This document shows positions 53,371 to 61,605 of a DNA stretch of 64,000 bases, piece after piece; the first letter of the stretch is position 1, and every line of letters starts with the position of its first letter. The stretch comes from G965203045 sp965203045 (GTDB taxonomy: Bacteria > Pseudomonadota > Gammaproteobacteria > PS1 > Pseudothioglobaceae). The position numbers and the translations under genes are program-made. The notes below the pieces were generated by a model. It saw nothing but the letters and a program-made list of their open reading frames with translations. It did not search any database and was not told the origin of the DNA. The DNA is taken from positions 1,488,001-1,552,000 of the forward strand of contig OZ241850.1 in the NCBI GenBank assembly GCA_965203045.1. Direction: 5' to 3'.

Positions 53371-54513
53371 TTATCTCCTATCTCTTGTTATAAATAATGC
53401 AACAAACCATACTAAGCTAGCTATACTAGCTAATAAAAAAATACTACTTAAATTAAAACTAGCAAACACTAAACCACCAGCTAGGCCACCGGAAAAAATG
53501 CCTAAAAATTTAGCGCTACTAAATACGCCCATTGCCATGCCTTTGTGGTCTGGATGAGCGTTGTTTGCTACCATACTAGGCAAGCTGGCTTCAATAATAT
53601 TAAAACAGGTAAAGAATAACATAGTTAACAATGATAAAGTAAATAAATTTTTATCCCCTATAAATAAAAATAATTCAATTATTACCAACATTGCTACACT
53701 AAATAATAATAATTTATTAATTTTATTGGCTTTATGTGCCCAGATAATAAAAGGCATCATTAATGCAAATGAAAATATCAAAACTGGAAGATAGAATTGC
53801 CAATTATCCAATAATGCTAAGTTATGTTGATTTAATAATAACGGTAAAATCACAAAGATGGCACTAAGGATAAAATGCAAAAAGTAGACACTTAAATCTA
53901 GTCTTAATAGTTTGGTAGTTAGAATTTTTTTAAAATTAGTTAGATTTAAGTTGGTATTAATTCTATTAGTAGGTGGCAAGGTTATGACAATTACTAGAGC
54001 GATAATAGCTAATAAGGCAATAAACCAAAATAAACCCGATAAACCGACATAATGAGTTAAAAACGGTGCTATTATTAGAGCAATAATAAAAGATAAGCCA
54101 ATTTGAGCGCCAAAAATAGTATTTGCTTTTAAACGATTATCTACTGATACCACATCGGCAATACTTGCCATTAATACCGAAGCAATTGCACCACTGCCCT
54201 GTAGGGCGCGGGCAATTAGTAAGGTTATAGCATCAGTTGCAAGCGCTGCTAAAATACTACCACTTAAAAATAACACCAAACCAATAATAAGTAAAAGGTT
54301 TCTGCCATATTTGTCTGACAAGTAGCCAAATGGAATCTGTAAGCAGGCTTGAGTAAGACCATAAATGCCCAAAATAGCACCAATTAATATTGGGCTGGCT
54401 TTATATTGATTAGCATATATACTAAATACCGGAAAAAGCATAAATAAACCCAACATACGACTGGAAGAAATAGTGGCAATTTTTAGTGTATGTTTGACTT
54501 CAATTTGATTCAT
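53371..54513 (-). CDS. MFS transporter (YajR-like)
   Basis: A 380-residue major-facilitator protein with about 12 membrane helices. GIYGLTQACLQIPFGYLSDKYGRN contains the family motif A loop (G-x-L-S-D-K-x-G-R), and ARALQGSGAIASVLMASIAD follows. The N-terminal half resembles YajR-type drug-efflux proteins, but the C-terminal ferredoxin-like domain of YajR is absent. The substrate is unknown. It overlaps bamD by 14 bases and precedes ssb. Confidence 0.85.
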   Translation of the reverse strand: MNQIEVKHTLKIATISSSRMLGLFMLFPVFSIYANQYKASPILIGAILGIYGLTQACLQIPFGYLSDKYGRNLLLIIGLVLFLSGSILAALATDAITLLIARALQGSGAIASVLMASIADVVSVDNRLKANTIFGAQIGLSFIIALIIAPFLTHYVGLSGLFWFIALLAIIALVIVITLPPTNRINTNLNLTNFKKILTTKLLRLDLSVYFLHFILSAIFVILPLLLNQHNLALLDNWQFYLPVLIFSFALMMPFIIWAHKANKINKLLLFSVAMLVIIELFLFIGDKNLFTLSLLTMLFFTCFNIIEASLPSMVANNAHPDHKGMAMGVFSSAKFLGIFSGGLAGGLVFASFNLSSIFLLASIASLVWFVALFITRDRR

Positions 54514-55279
54514 CTAAATCTAATTCTTTCTTTAAGTCTATTTCTAAATTTTGGTAACTACTAGTAAAAATGCGTATTACATCAGCTTGTTTTGTCGGCA
54601 GATTTAATTTTTCATAACTTTTAGCAAGCAAAGTTAATGCTACTGGTGTGGCATTGGTATTGGGGAATTTTTCTAATAAGTATTGCAAGCGGTTAACACT
54701 GGCAATATAAGATTTTTTACCATAATAAAATTTTGCTACCAATAATTCATAGCGCGCTAGGTACTCTTGTAATTCAGGCAAACGTTTCAAAGCTTCCTTG
54801 CTGTATTTGCTTTGCGGAAATTCTTTGACTAATTGACTGTAATAATTGAGTGCTTGTTGTAGTCCGGTGATATTTTTTTGAGCTTTATCAACAAATAAAT
54901 TATCCAAAATTGAATCACTTTTCTCCTCAGAAATTACTCCGCGCATATAATAAACATAGTCAGTGTGTTCGTTTTGAGGATAGAGTTCAAGGTAGCGATT
55001 AAAGGTCTGCATTGCTAAGTCGTATTCACCACTATCATACCAAGCATATCCTAAGTCTAGTCGGGATTGATGAGAATATTTTGAAGCTGGATAATTAGCG
55101 CGTAATCTTTCAAATAAGTCAGAGGCTTTTTCCACTTCACCGCCAGCTATCTCTAATTTAGCTTGATTATAGAATTGTTGTGGTGTCCAGCCTTTGTAAT
55201 CAGCATCAATAGCTTCTTTGTCTGCAGCACAAGCACTTAATAACAATACAATAACAATTATAATATTCAGTTTGAGCAT
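54500..55279 (-). CDS. bamD: Outer-membrane assembly lipoprotein BamD
   Basis: Essential lipoprotein of the BAM complex that inserts beta-barrel proteins. Lipobox LLSACAAD near residues 14-21. TPR repeats follow: GWTPQQFYNQAKLEIAGGEV, FERLRANYPASKYSHQSRLD, YPQNEHTDYVYYMRG, and later FPNTNATPVALTLLAKSY. The 259-residue length matches the family. It shares a divergent promoter region with spoT. Confidence 0.93.
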   Translation of the reverse strand: MLKLNIIIVIVLLLSACAADKEAIDADYKGWTPQQFYNQAKLEIAGGEVEKASDLFERLRANYPASKYSHQSRLDLGYAWYDSGEYDLAMQTFNRYLELYPQNEHTDYVYYMRGVISEEKSDSILDNLFVDKAQKNITGLQQALNYYSQLVKEFPQSKYSKEALKRLPELQEYLARYELLVAKFYYGKKSYIASVNRLQYLLEKFPNTNATPVALTLLAKSYEKLNLPTKQADVIRIFTSSYQNLEIDLKKELDLDESN

Positions 55280-55304
55280 ATTTTTCTTACAAATAAAAAT
55301 TTTG

Positions 55305-55317
55305 TAGTATTATACTA
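55305..55317. promoter_or_regulatory. Palindromic divergent promoter between bamD and spoT
   Basis: TAGTAT-T-ATACTA is symmetric apart from its central base. It holds TATAAT on the minus strand (55309-55314, with TTAGTA 16 bases upstream on that strand) and TATACT on the plus strand (55311-55316, with TTACAA 18 bases upstream). Both divergent genes could therefore be served by overlapping -10 boxes, which would make their transcription mutually exclusive. Confidence 0.45.
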
Positions 55318-55348
55318 TCAACTTTATTTTTACTAACTATTAATTGGA

Positions 55349-57454
55349 GTGTTAACTAATATTACCGCCGACTATGACATAAGCCAAGATTTATATAAAA
55401 AAGTTGCGCTTTATATGTCAGATGAGGACCAACAACAGATTAAAAAAGCTTATTCATTAGCCTTAAAAGCCCACAAAGGACAGATGCGTAAAAGCGGCGA
55501 GGCATATATTTATCATCCGGTTGAGGTTGCTAAAATTTTAGCTGACCTAAATTTAGATGTTGCTACTATTTGTTCTGCCCTATTGCATGATTGTATTGAG
55601 GATACACGATTATCTAAAAAAGAAATTGAACAAACTTTTGGTAGTGATGTTGCTCACATTGTAGATGGTGTTACTAAATTAGAGCATTTACCTAATTATT
55701 CTAATTTAGAAAAGCAAGCGGATAATTTTCGTAAATTATTTCTAGCAATGAGTAGCGATATTAGAGTAATTCTAATTAAACTATCAGACCGCCTGCATAA
55801 TATGCGCACTATTGATGTAATGGTGCGAGATGCCCAAAGACGTATTGCTAAAGAAACTTTGGAATTACATGCTCCTATTGCCCATAGATTGGGTTTAAAT
55901 CAATTTAAGTCAGAGTTAGAAGATTTAGCATTTAAAACGCTTTATCCTTATCGCTATAAAACTATTACCAACCATATTAGTCGTAAAATTGATAATCAAG
56001 AATCTTTTATAAAACGTATGCAAAATTCGATTCAAAAACGTTTTAAAGAAGATAAAATCAATGCTAGTATTTATGGTAGAGCTAAAGATAGTTATAGTAT
56101 TTTTAAAAAAATGCGCGCTAATCATCTGCGCCTAAAAGAGGTTTTTGATGTATATGCTTTTCGTATTATTGTCAATGAATTAGAAGATTGTTATCTTGCC
56201 TTAGGTAGTATACATAATTTATATAAGCCACTCCCCGGCAGGTTTAAAGATTATATCGCCTTACCTAAAGAAAATGGTTATCAATCTTTACATACGGTTT
56301 TATTCGCTCCCGATGGTATTTTAGTTGAGGTGCAGATTCGTTCCAAAGCAATGGATAATATTGCAAAAGGCGGTATTGCCGCTCATTGGTATTATAAAGA
56401 AAAGGGCAGTCGGATCAATAAAGTGCAGCCAAATTGGGTTAATACTTTAATAGAATTTAGAAAAAATATTCCTAATTCAGTTGAATTTTTAGAAGCAGTA
56501 AAAGGTAATTTAAATCCAAATGAAATTTTTGTCTTTACTCCTAAAAGTGATATTATTCAATTACCTTACCAATCTAGCGTACTTGACTTTGCTTACGCCC
56601 TACATACCGATATTGGCAACCGTTGCATTGGTGCCACTATTGATAATCGTCCAGTAACTATTAATACCAAATTAAAAAGCGGACAAAGTATTAGTATCAC
56701 AACTCAAAAAAATATCAGGCCTAAATTAGAATGGCTGGACTTTGTGGTAACGGTAAAAGCGAAATTAACAATTAAAAATGAGCTTAAAAAATATGATGAA
56801 CCTAAACTAATTCAATTAGGTCAGTCTTTGTTAGATAATGCCTTGCTTAGTGAGGGTTTTAATCGTAAAGACCTAAATCAAAAAGATTGGCAAAATTGTT
56901 TAGATTATTTAGGTGTTAGCGATGATAAAAATCTTTTTTTACAAATTGGTTTAGGCAGTATTTTAATGCCGGTGGTGATGAGTGTTCTTATTGGTGAAGA
57001 AAATCAAAATAAGTATTATCCATTAAGTATTAGTAAAATTCAGCATCTCTCGGTATTTTTTGCTAATTGTTGTCACCCTTTACCCGGAGATAAAATTATT
57101 GGCGCTATGAGTTCTGGTAAAGGGGTGGTAGTGCATCGTAAAAATTGTAATAATATAAGGTTTCTAAAGCGCCATCAACCACAGTGGATAAATTTAAGTT
57201 GGGAAGGACAATCTGAACAAACCTATACCACAGTGTTATTGTGTAAAGTAGAAAATAGACGTGGTGTTTTATCCAGTATTTTTAATGTAATTAGTAAATC
57301 AAACATTAATATTGAAAATATGAGTATTGATGAGCAAGGACATACATTAAGGGCGCTAACTATTATTTTATCAGTTTCTAGTTTAAGACAATTGGAATAT
57401 GTTAGTGAGAAAATAGAAAAATTAAAATATATCAAAAGTATTAGTAGAGTTTAG
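55349..57454 (+). CDS. spoT: (p)ppGpp synthetase/hydrolase (SpoT/Rel)
   Basis: Bifunctional stringent-response enzyme of 701 residues. The hydrolase HD domain has HPVEVAKIL, LLHDCIED and KLSDRLHNMRTID. The synthetase domain has RAKDSYSIFKKM, FDVYAFRIIV and RFKDYIALPKENGYQSLHT. TGS (IFVFTPKSDIIQLP) and C-terminal ACT (VLLCKVENRRGVLS) regulatory domains follow. Intact HD residues and the SpoT-like length favour SpoT over RelA. The start GTG 55349 is weakly supported because GGAG abuts it directly; Met at 55415 is the next option. Confidence 0.93.
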   Translation: MLTNITADYDISQDLYKKVALYMSDEDQQQIKKAYSLALKAHKGQMRKSGEAYIYHPVEVAKILADLNLDVATICSALLHDCIEDTRLSKKEIEQTFGSDVAHIVDGVTKLEHLPNYSNLEKQADNFRKLFLAMSSDIRVILIKLSDRLHNMRTIDVMVRDAQRRIAKETLELHAPIAHRLGLNQFKSELEDLAFKTLYPYRYKTITNHISRKIDNQESFIKRMQNSIQKRFKEDKINASIYGRAKDSYSIFKKMRANHLRLKEVFDVYAFRIIVNELEDCYLALGSIHNLYKPLPGRFKDYIALPKENGYQSLHTVLFAPDGILVEVQIRSKAMDNIAKGGIAAHWYYKEKGSRINKVQPNWVNTLIEFRKNIPNSVEFLEAVKGNLNPNEIFVFTPKSDIIQLPYQSSVLDFAYALHTDIGNRCIGATIDNRPVTINTKLKSGQSISITTQKNIRPKLEWLDFVVTVKAKLTIKNELKKYDEPKLIQLGQSLLDNALLSEGFNRKDLNQKDWQNCLDYLGVSDDKNLFLQIGLGSILMPVVMSVLIGEENQNKYYPLSISKIQHLSVFFANCCHPLPGDKIIGAMSSGKGVVVHRKNCNNIRFLKRHQPQWINLSWEGQSEQTYTTVLLCKVENRRGVLSSIFNVISKSNINIENMSIDEQGHTLRALTIILSVSSLRQLEYVSEKIEKLKYIKSISRV

Positions 57455-57486
57455 TATAATGATTTTATTTGAACTAGACAACTAAT

Positions 57487-57690
57487 ATGCAACAATATCA
57501 CTGGACCGATTCACTGGAAATTGCATTAGCTTTAAATGAAAAATATCCCGATGTTGACCCCAAGACTATTCGTTTTACTGACTTGTATAGCTGGGTATGT
57601 AATTTAGAAGGTTTTTGTGATAGACCCGAACGTTCAAATGAAAAAATATTAGAAGCGATTCAAATGTATTGGATTGACGAAAAAGATTAA
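57487..57690 (+). CDS. iscX: Fe-S assembly regulator IscX
   Basis: A 67-residue acidic protein that binds iron and IscS and tunes Fe-S cluster assembly. YHWTDSLEIALAL, YPDVDPKTIRFTDLYSWVC and SNEKILEAIQMYW are near-identical in pattern to E. coli IscX (66 residues). It normally ends the isc operon next to fdx; here it lies alone between spoT and tolB. Confidence 0.95.
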   Translation: MQQYHWTDSLEIALALNEKYPDVDPKTIRFTDLYSWVCNLEGFCDRPERSNEKILEAIQMYWIDEKD

Positions 57691-58993
57691 CAACAAAACA
57701 TACATGGCTTATATTGTATTTGTATTTGTTCTTTTTGCTAGTCTTTTTAGTAATGCTTTATTAGAAGTTATTGTTTTAAAAGAGATTAGAGATAGTATTC
57801 CACTTGCTGTTTTGCCGTTTTATGTCAACCAAACTAATCAAGCTAGCGGGATTGGTGAGATTGTTGCTCAAGACTTAAGCCGTAGCGGGCAATTTCATTC
57901 TATTCCAATCGCTCTAACCAATGGACAAACAGAAAATTATAATGCAGTTAATTTTGATAAATGGCAAAAGAATCAAACCGAAATTTTAGTTTTTGGTGAT
58001 GTTATAGATGATGGCGGTAATTTTTTAACAGTTTCAGTGTATGCTTATGAAGTTTTTAGTCGGCAGAATATTTTTGCCTATCGTTATCGTGCTAGCAAAA
58101 ATGCCAAACGTAGAATCTCTCATCAAATTAGCGATAAAATTTATCAGATGGTGTTAGGTATTAAAGGTGATTTTGATACCTATTTAACCTATGTTTCTGT
58201 TGCAAAAGATAGTATTGGCAAGCCATCGTATCATTTAAAAATCTCTGATATTGACGGTGCTAATGATAGGGTTTTACTTAGCTCTTCTGAACCGTTATTA
58301 TCTCCTTCTTGGTCACCGGATAATAATCGTATTGCTTATGTTTCATTTGAGAATGGTCGTTCTGAGGTTTTTGTTCGTTATCCTTTTTTACGACGTAAAA
58401 CGCAAAAATTACCCAGTTTTGATGGTATTGTGAATGCGCCTAGTTGGCATCCATCAAGTAATAAATTACTACTAACAATGTCTAAAAATGGCAATAAAGA
58501 TATTTATTTATATCATTTTGATAATGAGTATTTAGAACGTATTACTTATGATGAAGCTATTGATACTGAAGCTAGTTTCTCTCCCAACGGTAAGAGCATT
58601 GTTTTTACTTCCAATCGCAGTGGTAGGGCTCAAATTTATCTAAAAGATCTAACAAATAATCATATTAAACGTATTAGTTTTAAAGGGTTGTATAATGTCA
58701 GCGCCCGCTTTTCCCCAGATGGCAAACAATTAGTATTATTAAATGGTAGAAATAATAAATATCATATTGTCTTGTTTGATTTAAATAGTAATGAGTCGAC
58801 ACGAATGACAGAGAGCATTTTAGATGAATCACCGGGGTTTTCACCAAATGGAGAAAATATTATCTACGCTAGCAATTTTGGTAAAAAAAGTGTATTATCT
58901 ATCCTATCGATAGATGGCAGTAGAGCACACCAATTAATAAGTAGTAGCGAGCAAATACGAGACCCTGATTGGTCTAACTTTTTAACACAATAG
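57674..58993 (+). CDS. tolB: Tol-Pal system protein TolB
   Basis: Periplasmic beta-propeller of the Tol-Pal envelope complex. The N-terminal domain (IPLAVLPFYVNQT, SRSGQFHSIP) is followed by WD40-like PD40 repeats, each with a SPSWSPDNNRIAYVS-type unit, up to the end. TTG 57674 is favoured because it gives the signal peptide a basic start (TKKINNKTYM), although it overlaps iscX by 17 bases; ATG 57704 is the alternative. pal and cpoB follow. Confidence 0.93.
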   Translation: MTKKINNKTYMAYIVFVFVLFASLFSNALLEVIVLKEIRDSIPLAVLPFYVNQTNQASGIGEIVAQDLSRSGQFHSIPIALTNGQTENYNAVNFDKWQKNQTEILVFGDVIDDGGNFLTVSVYAYEVFSRQNIFAYRYRASKNAKRRISHQISDKIYQMVLGIKGDFDTYLTYVSVAKDSIGKPSYHLKISDIDGANDRVLLSSSEPLLSPSWSPDNNRIAYVSFENGRSEVFVRYPFLRRKTQKLPSFDGIVNAPSWHPSSNKLLLTMSKNGNKDIYLYHFDNEYLERITYDEAIDTEASFSPNGKSIVFTSNRSGRAQIYLKDLTNNHIKRISFKGLYNVSARFSPDGKQLVLLNGRNNKYHIVLFDLNSNESTRMTESILDESPGFSPNGENIIYASNFGKKSVLSILSIDGSRAHQLISSSEQIRDPDWSNFLTQ

Positions 58994-59045
58994 CCTAAGA
59001 AGGTTATTGCTAATTTAGCATTGCTAAGTTGGTTGTAGGCTTTTT
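58992..59045 (+). terminator. Hairpin with T5 between tolB and pal
   Basis: AGCCTA (58992-58997) pairs with TAGGCT (59036-59041), and an inner TGCT/AGCA hairpin may form; the T run covers 59041-59045. The stem is weak and the gene order requires read-through into pal, so if real it would act as a partial terminator. Confidence 0.35.
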
Positions 59046-59056
59046 AAATGATTACT

Positions 59057-59635
59057 ATGAAAAAAATTATTATTAGTATTATCGCCTTGTTTTTAATTGC
59101 TTGTAGTAGCAAAAAAGTGATTATTGAGGATAGTAGCCTTGGTGCAGAAAATAGAAAATTTAGTGTTAATGGTAAAACTGTTGTCGGGGATGTGGTCTAC
59201 AAGGGTGAACTAGATGTGCAACCATTACAAGTTGCCAAAAGAACCGAAACTCAAGATTTAATATTGGCACGCAATGAAAATGCTAGTTTAGGTGCAGATG
59301 AAGCGGTGCAAAAGGGGTTGGTGATTTATTTTGATTATGATAGTTATGACCTTGACCAAGCAAGTATTGAAAAGATTAACAACCATGCTACACAAATGCA
59401 GCAAAATCGAGGTATAAAACTACGTTTAGAAGGGCATACTGATGAGCGTGGTAGCCGTGATTATAATTTAGCATTAAGTGAAAATAGGGCGCTTGCGGTT
59501 AAGAATGTACTAGCGCTTTATGATTTATCAAATCGCATTGATGTGGTTGGTTATGGTGAAGAAAAGCCGGTGGATGATGGTCATAATGAAACGGCGTGGC
59601 AAAAAAATAGACGCGTTGAATTAATTTTTTATTAA
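59057..59635 (+). CDS. pal: Peptidoglycan-associated lipoprotein Pal
   Basis: Outer-membrane lipoprotein binding peptidoglycan and TolB. Signal and lipobox LIACSS at the start, then an OmpA-type domain: VIYFDYDSYDLDQASIEKI, LRLEGHTDERGSRDYNLALS (peptidoglycan-binding Asp and Arg) and GYGEEKPVDDG. About 192 residues. ATG 59057 (MKKIIISII) is preferred to 59048, three codons upstream. Confidence 0.95.
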   Translation: MKKIIISIIALFLIACSSKKVIIEDSSLGAENRKFSVNGKTVVGDVVYKGELDVQPLQVAKRTETQDLILARNENASLGADEAVQKGLVIYFDYDSYDLDQASIEKINNHATQMQQNRGIKLRLEGHTDERGSRDYNLALSENRALAVKNVLALYDLSNRIDVVGYGEEKPVDDGHNETAWQKNRRVELIFY

Positions 59636-59656
59636 CAATAGTGCTGTTACTGGTTT

Positions 59657-60322
59657 ATGATAAAATTTTTTGCTTGTTGTGCATTTGTATCTTTGTGTTT
59701 TGCTAGTTATGCACAAGAAATAGTGCAGCAGTTTATTACTAAACAAACCCTACAAAATCAACAATATAAAACAAAAATCAACCAATTAGCTGAGCAAATC
59801 ACTCAGTTAAAACATAAGCTTGATAAACAAAATAAAGAAATTAAATCATTACAAATATTACTAAATACTAATTTAGCAAAAGCAACTGCCGCTACCTCTA
59901 GTTTAGATAAGAGCGCTGATATCATAATTAATAAGCAATATCGCCAAGCACGTTATTTAATATTATCTGGACAATATCAACAAGCTATAAAAGCTTTTAA
60001 TGATTATCTTAGCAATAACACAGATGCTAGCAATATTGCTGAGGCACAATTTTGGTTAGCTAGTAGTTATGCTGCTAATTCTCAGTTTGATAACAGTGTT
60101 AGAAATTATCTAAAATTTATTATTGATTATCCAACTCACCATAAAATTCCAGAGGCTTTATACAATTTAAGTATTGCTCAAAATGAGTTAGGGCAGCCTC
60201 AAAAATCTGTTTTATTATTGAAATCAGTGCTACGACGTTTTCCTCAACATAAAATTATCCCCCAAGTAAAAGAATCTCTTAGACGTTTAGCACTAGTAAA
60301 ACAAGCAACAAAAACTCTGTGA
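59657..60322 (+). CDS. cpoB: Cell-division coordinator CpoB (YbgF)
   Basis: Periplasmic protein of 221 residues that links Tol-Pal to peptidoglycan synthesis. A signal peptide (ending SYAQ), a coiled coil (about 28-72, rich in Gln/Lys/Leu), then TPR repeats: ARYLILSGQYQQAIKAFNDYL, ANSQFDNSVRNYLKFIIDYP and LNELGQ-type units. The position after pal is the standard order. It overlaps the next gene by 4 bases (GTGA). Confidence 0.92.
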   Translation: MIKFFACCAFVSLCFASYAQEIVQQFITKQTLQNQQYKTKINQLAEQITQLKHKLDKQNKEIKSLQILLNTNLAKATAATSSLDKSADIIINKQYRQARYLILSGQYQQAIKAFNDYLSNNTDASNIAEAQFWLASSYAANSQFDNSVRNYLKFIIDYPTHHKIPEALYNLSIAQNELGQPQKSVLLLKSVLRRFPQHKIIPQVKESLRRLALVKQATKTL

Positions 60323-61605
60323 TTGTCCAAAAAATACCCAATATTAATTTATCACTACTTAACCAACTAAACCCTAAGCGCTATCCATTTTTGCTAGAAA
60401 ATAATTCGCTTACCAAAAGTAGGCAAGGGTTTAGTATTTTATTCACCCACCCTGAACAAAGTTTAACTCTAAGTAACATTAATGATTTTGATTTTTTAAC
60501 AACCCTAACTAATAATATCACTCAAACAAAAACCACAAATACTTGGAATAATTTACCTTTTATAGGTGGATATATAGTTTATTTATCTTATGAACTTATT
60601 GCCCAAATTGAAGCAAAACTAACTAATCAAGTCATTTTTAGTAATTATCCAATTGCCCAAGCAATAAGAATAACTAGTGCAGTTATTGTTGATAATAAAA
60701 AGCAACAAAGCTATATCATTGATAGATACAATAACCAAAATAAAATTAATGACATACTAGAAGATATTAAAGTTATTAATAAACAAAAAACAACAGCAAT
60801 TAAAGCCATAATTAAAGACTTTGGACGCGATAAATTTATCAGCACAATTGCCACGATAAAACAATATATAAAAAACGGCGATGTATTTCAAGTCAATTTA
60901 TCGCGTTTGTGGGAGATACAATTGCTGGAAAAAACTAGCAATAACCAAATTTATCAAGCTTTGCAAAAAAGCAATCCAGCACCGTTTTCAGCACTTGTTG
61001 AGTTTGATAGTTTTACTATTATATGTTCTTCTCCGGAGCGTCTTTTCCAAGTTAGAAATAATATTATTCAGACTCAACCTATTGCTGGGACCTATCCTCG
61101 TAGTAAAAACAAAAATACATTATTAAACCATCCCAAAGAAAGAGCTGAGCATATTATGCTGCTTGATTTAGAACGTAATGATCTAGGACGTATTTGCCAA
61201 TATGGTAGTATTAAAGTTGATAAATTAATGCAAGTAAAAACTTATAAGGCAGTGCATCATATGGTTTCTACTATAACTGGTAAATTAAATAAAAATATTA
61301 ATTTTTCAGATATTATTAAAGCAATTTTTCCCGGTGGGACGATAACAGGATGCCCTAAAATTCGTTGTATGGAAATTATCTCTGAATTAGAAAAAACTCA
61401 TCGCGGCGCCTATACTGGTTCTTTGGGTTATATTAGTGATGACGGTCAAATGGATTTTAATATTTTAATTCGTTCCTTAGTCAGACAAGGCGAGGTGCTA
61501 ACATTTAGAGCTGGTGCTGGAATTGTTTATGATAGTGATGCTAAAAAGGAAGCTGATGAAACTGAGCATAAAGCAGCAGCAGTGCTAAAAATTTTTACAT
61601 CTTAA
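60319..61605 (+). CDS. pabB: Aminodeoxychorismate synthase/anthranilate synthase component I (PabB/TrpE-like)
   Basis: Chorismate-binding enzyme of 428 residues. FQVNLSRLWEIQL, ALVEFDSFTIICSSPERLF, PIAGTYPRSKN (254-264), DLERNDLGRICQ and FPGGTITGCPKIRCMEII are the core motifs. E. coli PabB has PIKGT, with the Lys forming a covalent intermediate; here residue 256 is Ala as in TrpE, so the assignment between PabB and TrpE is open. The context lacks trp genes, which favours folate synthesis with the amidotransferase at 42522. It converges on nadE with an 11-base overlap. Confidence 0.75.
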   Translation: MIVQKIPNINLSLLNQLNPKRYPFLLENNSLTKSRQGFSILFTHPEQSLTLSNINDFDFLTTLTNNITQTKTTNTWNNLPFIGGYIVYLSYELIAQIEAKLTNQVIFSNYPIAQAIRITSAVIVDNKKQQSYIIDRYNNQNKINDILEDIKVINKQKTTAIKAIIKDFGRDKFISTIATIKQYIKNGDVFQVNLSRLWEIQLLEKTSNNQIYQALQKSNPAPFSALVEFDSFTIICSSPERLFQVRNNIIQTQPIAGTYPRSKNKNTLLNHPKERAEHIMLLDLERNDLGRICQYGSIKVDKLMQVKTYKAVHHMVSTITGKLNKNINFSDIIKAIFPGGTITGCPKIRCMEIISELEKTHRGAYTGSLGYISDDGQMDFNILIRSLVRQGEVLTFRAGAGIVYDSDAKKEADETEHKAAAVLKIFTS

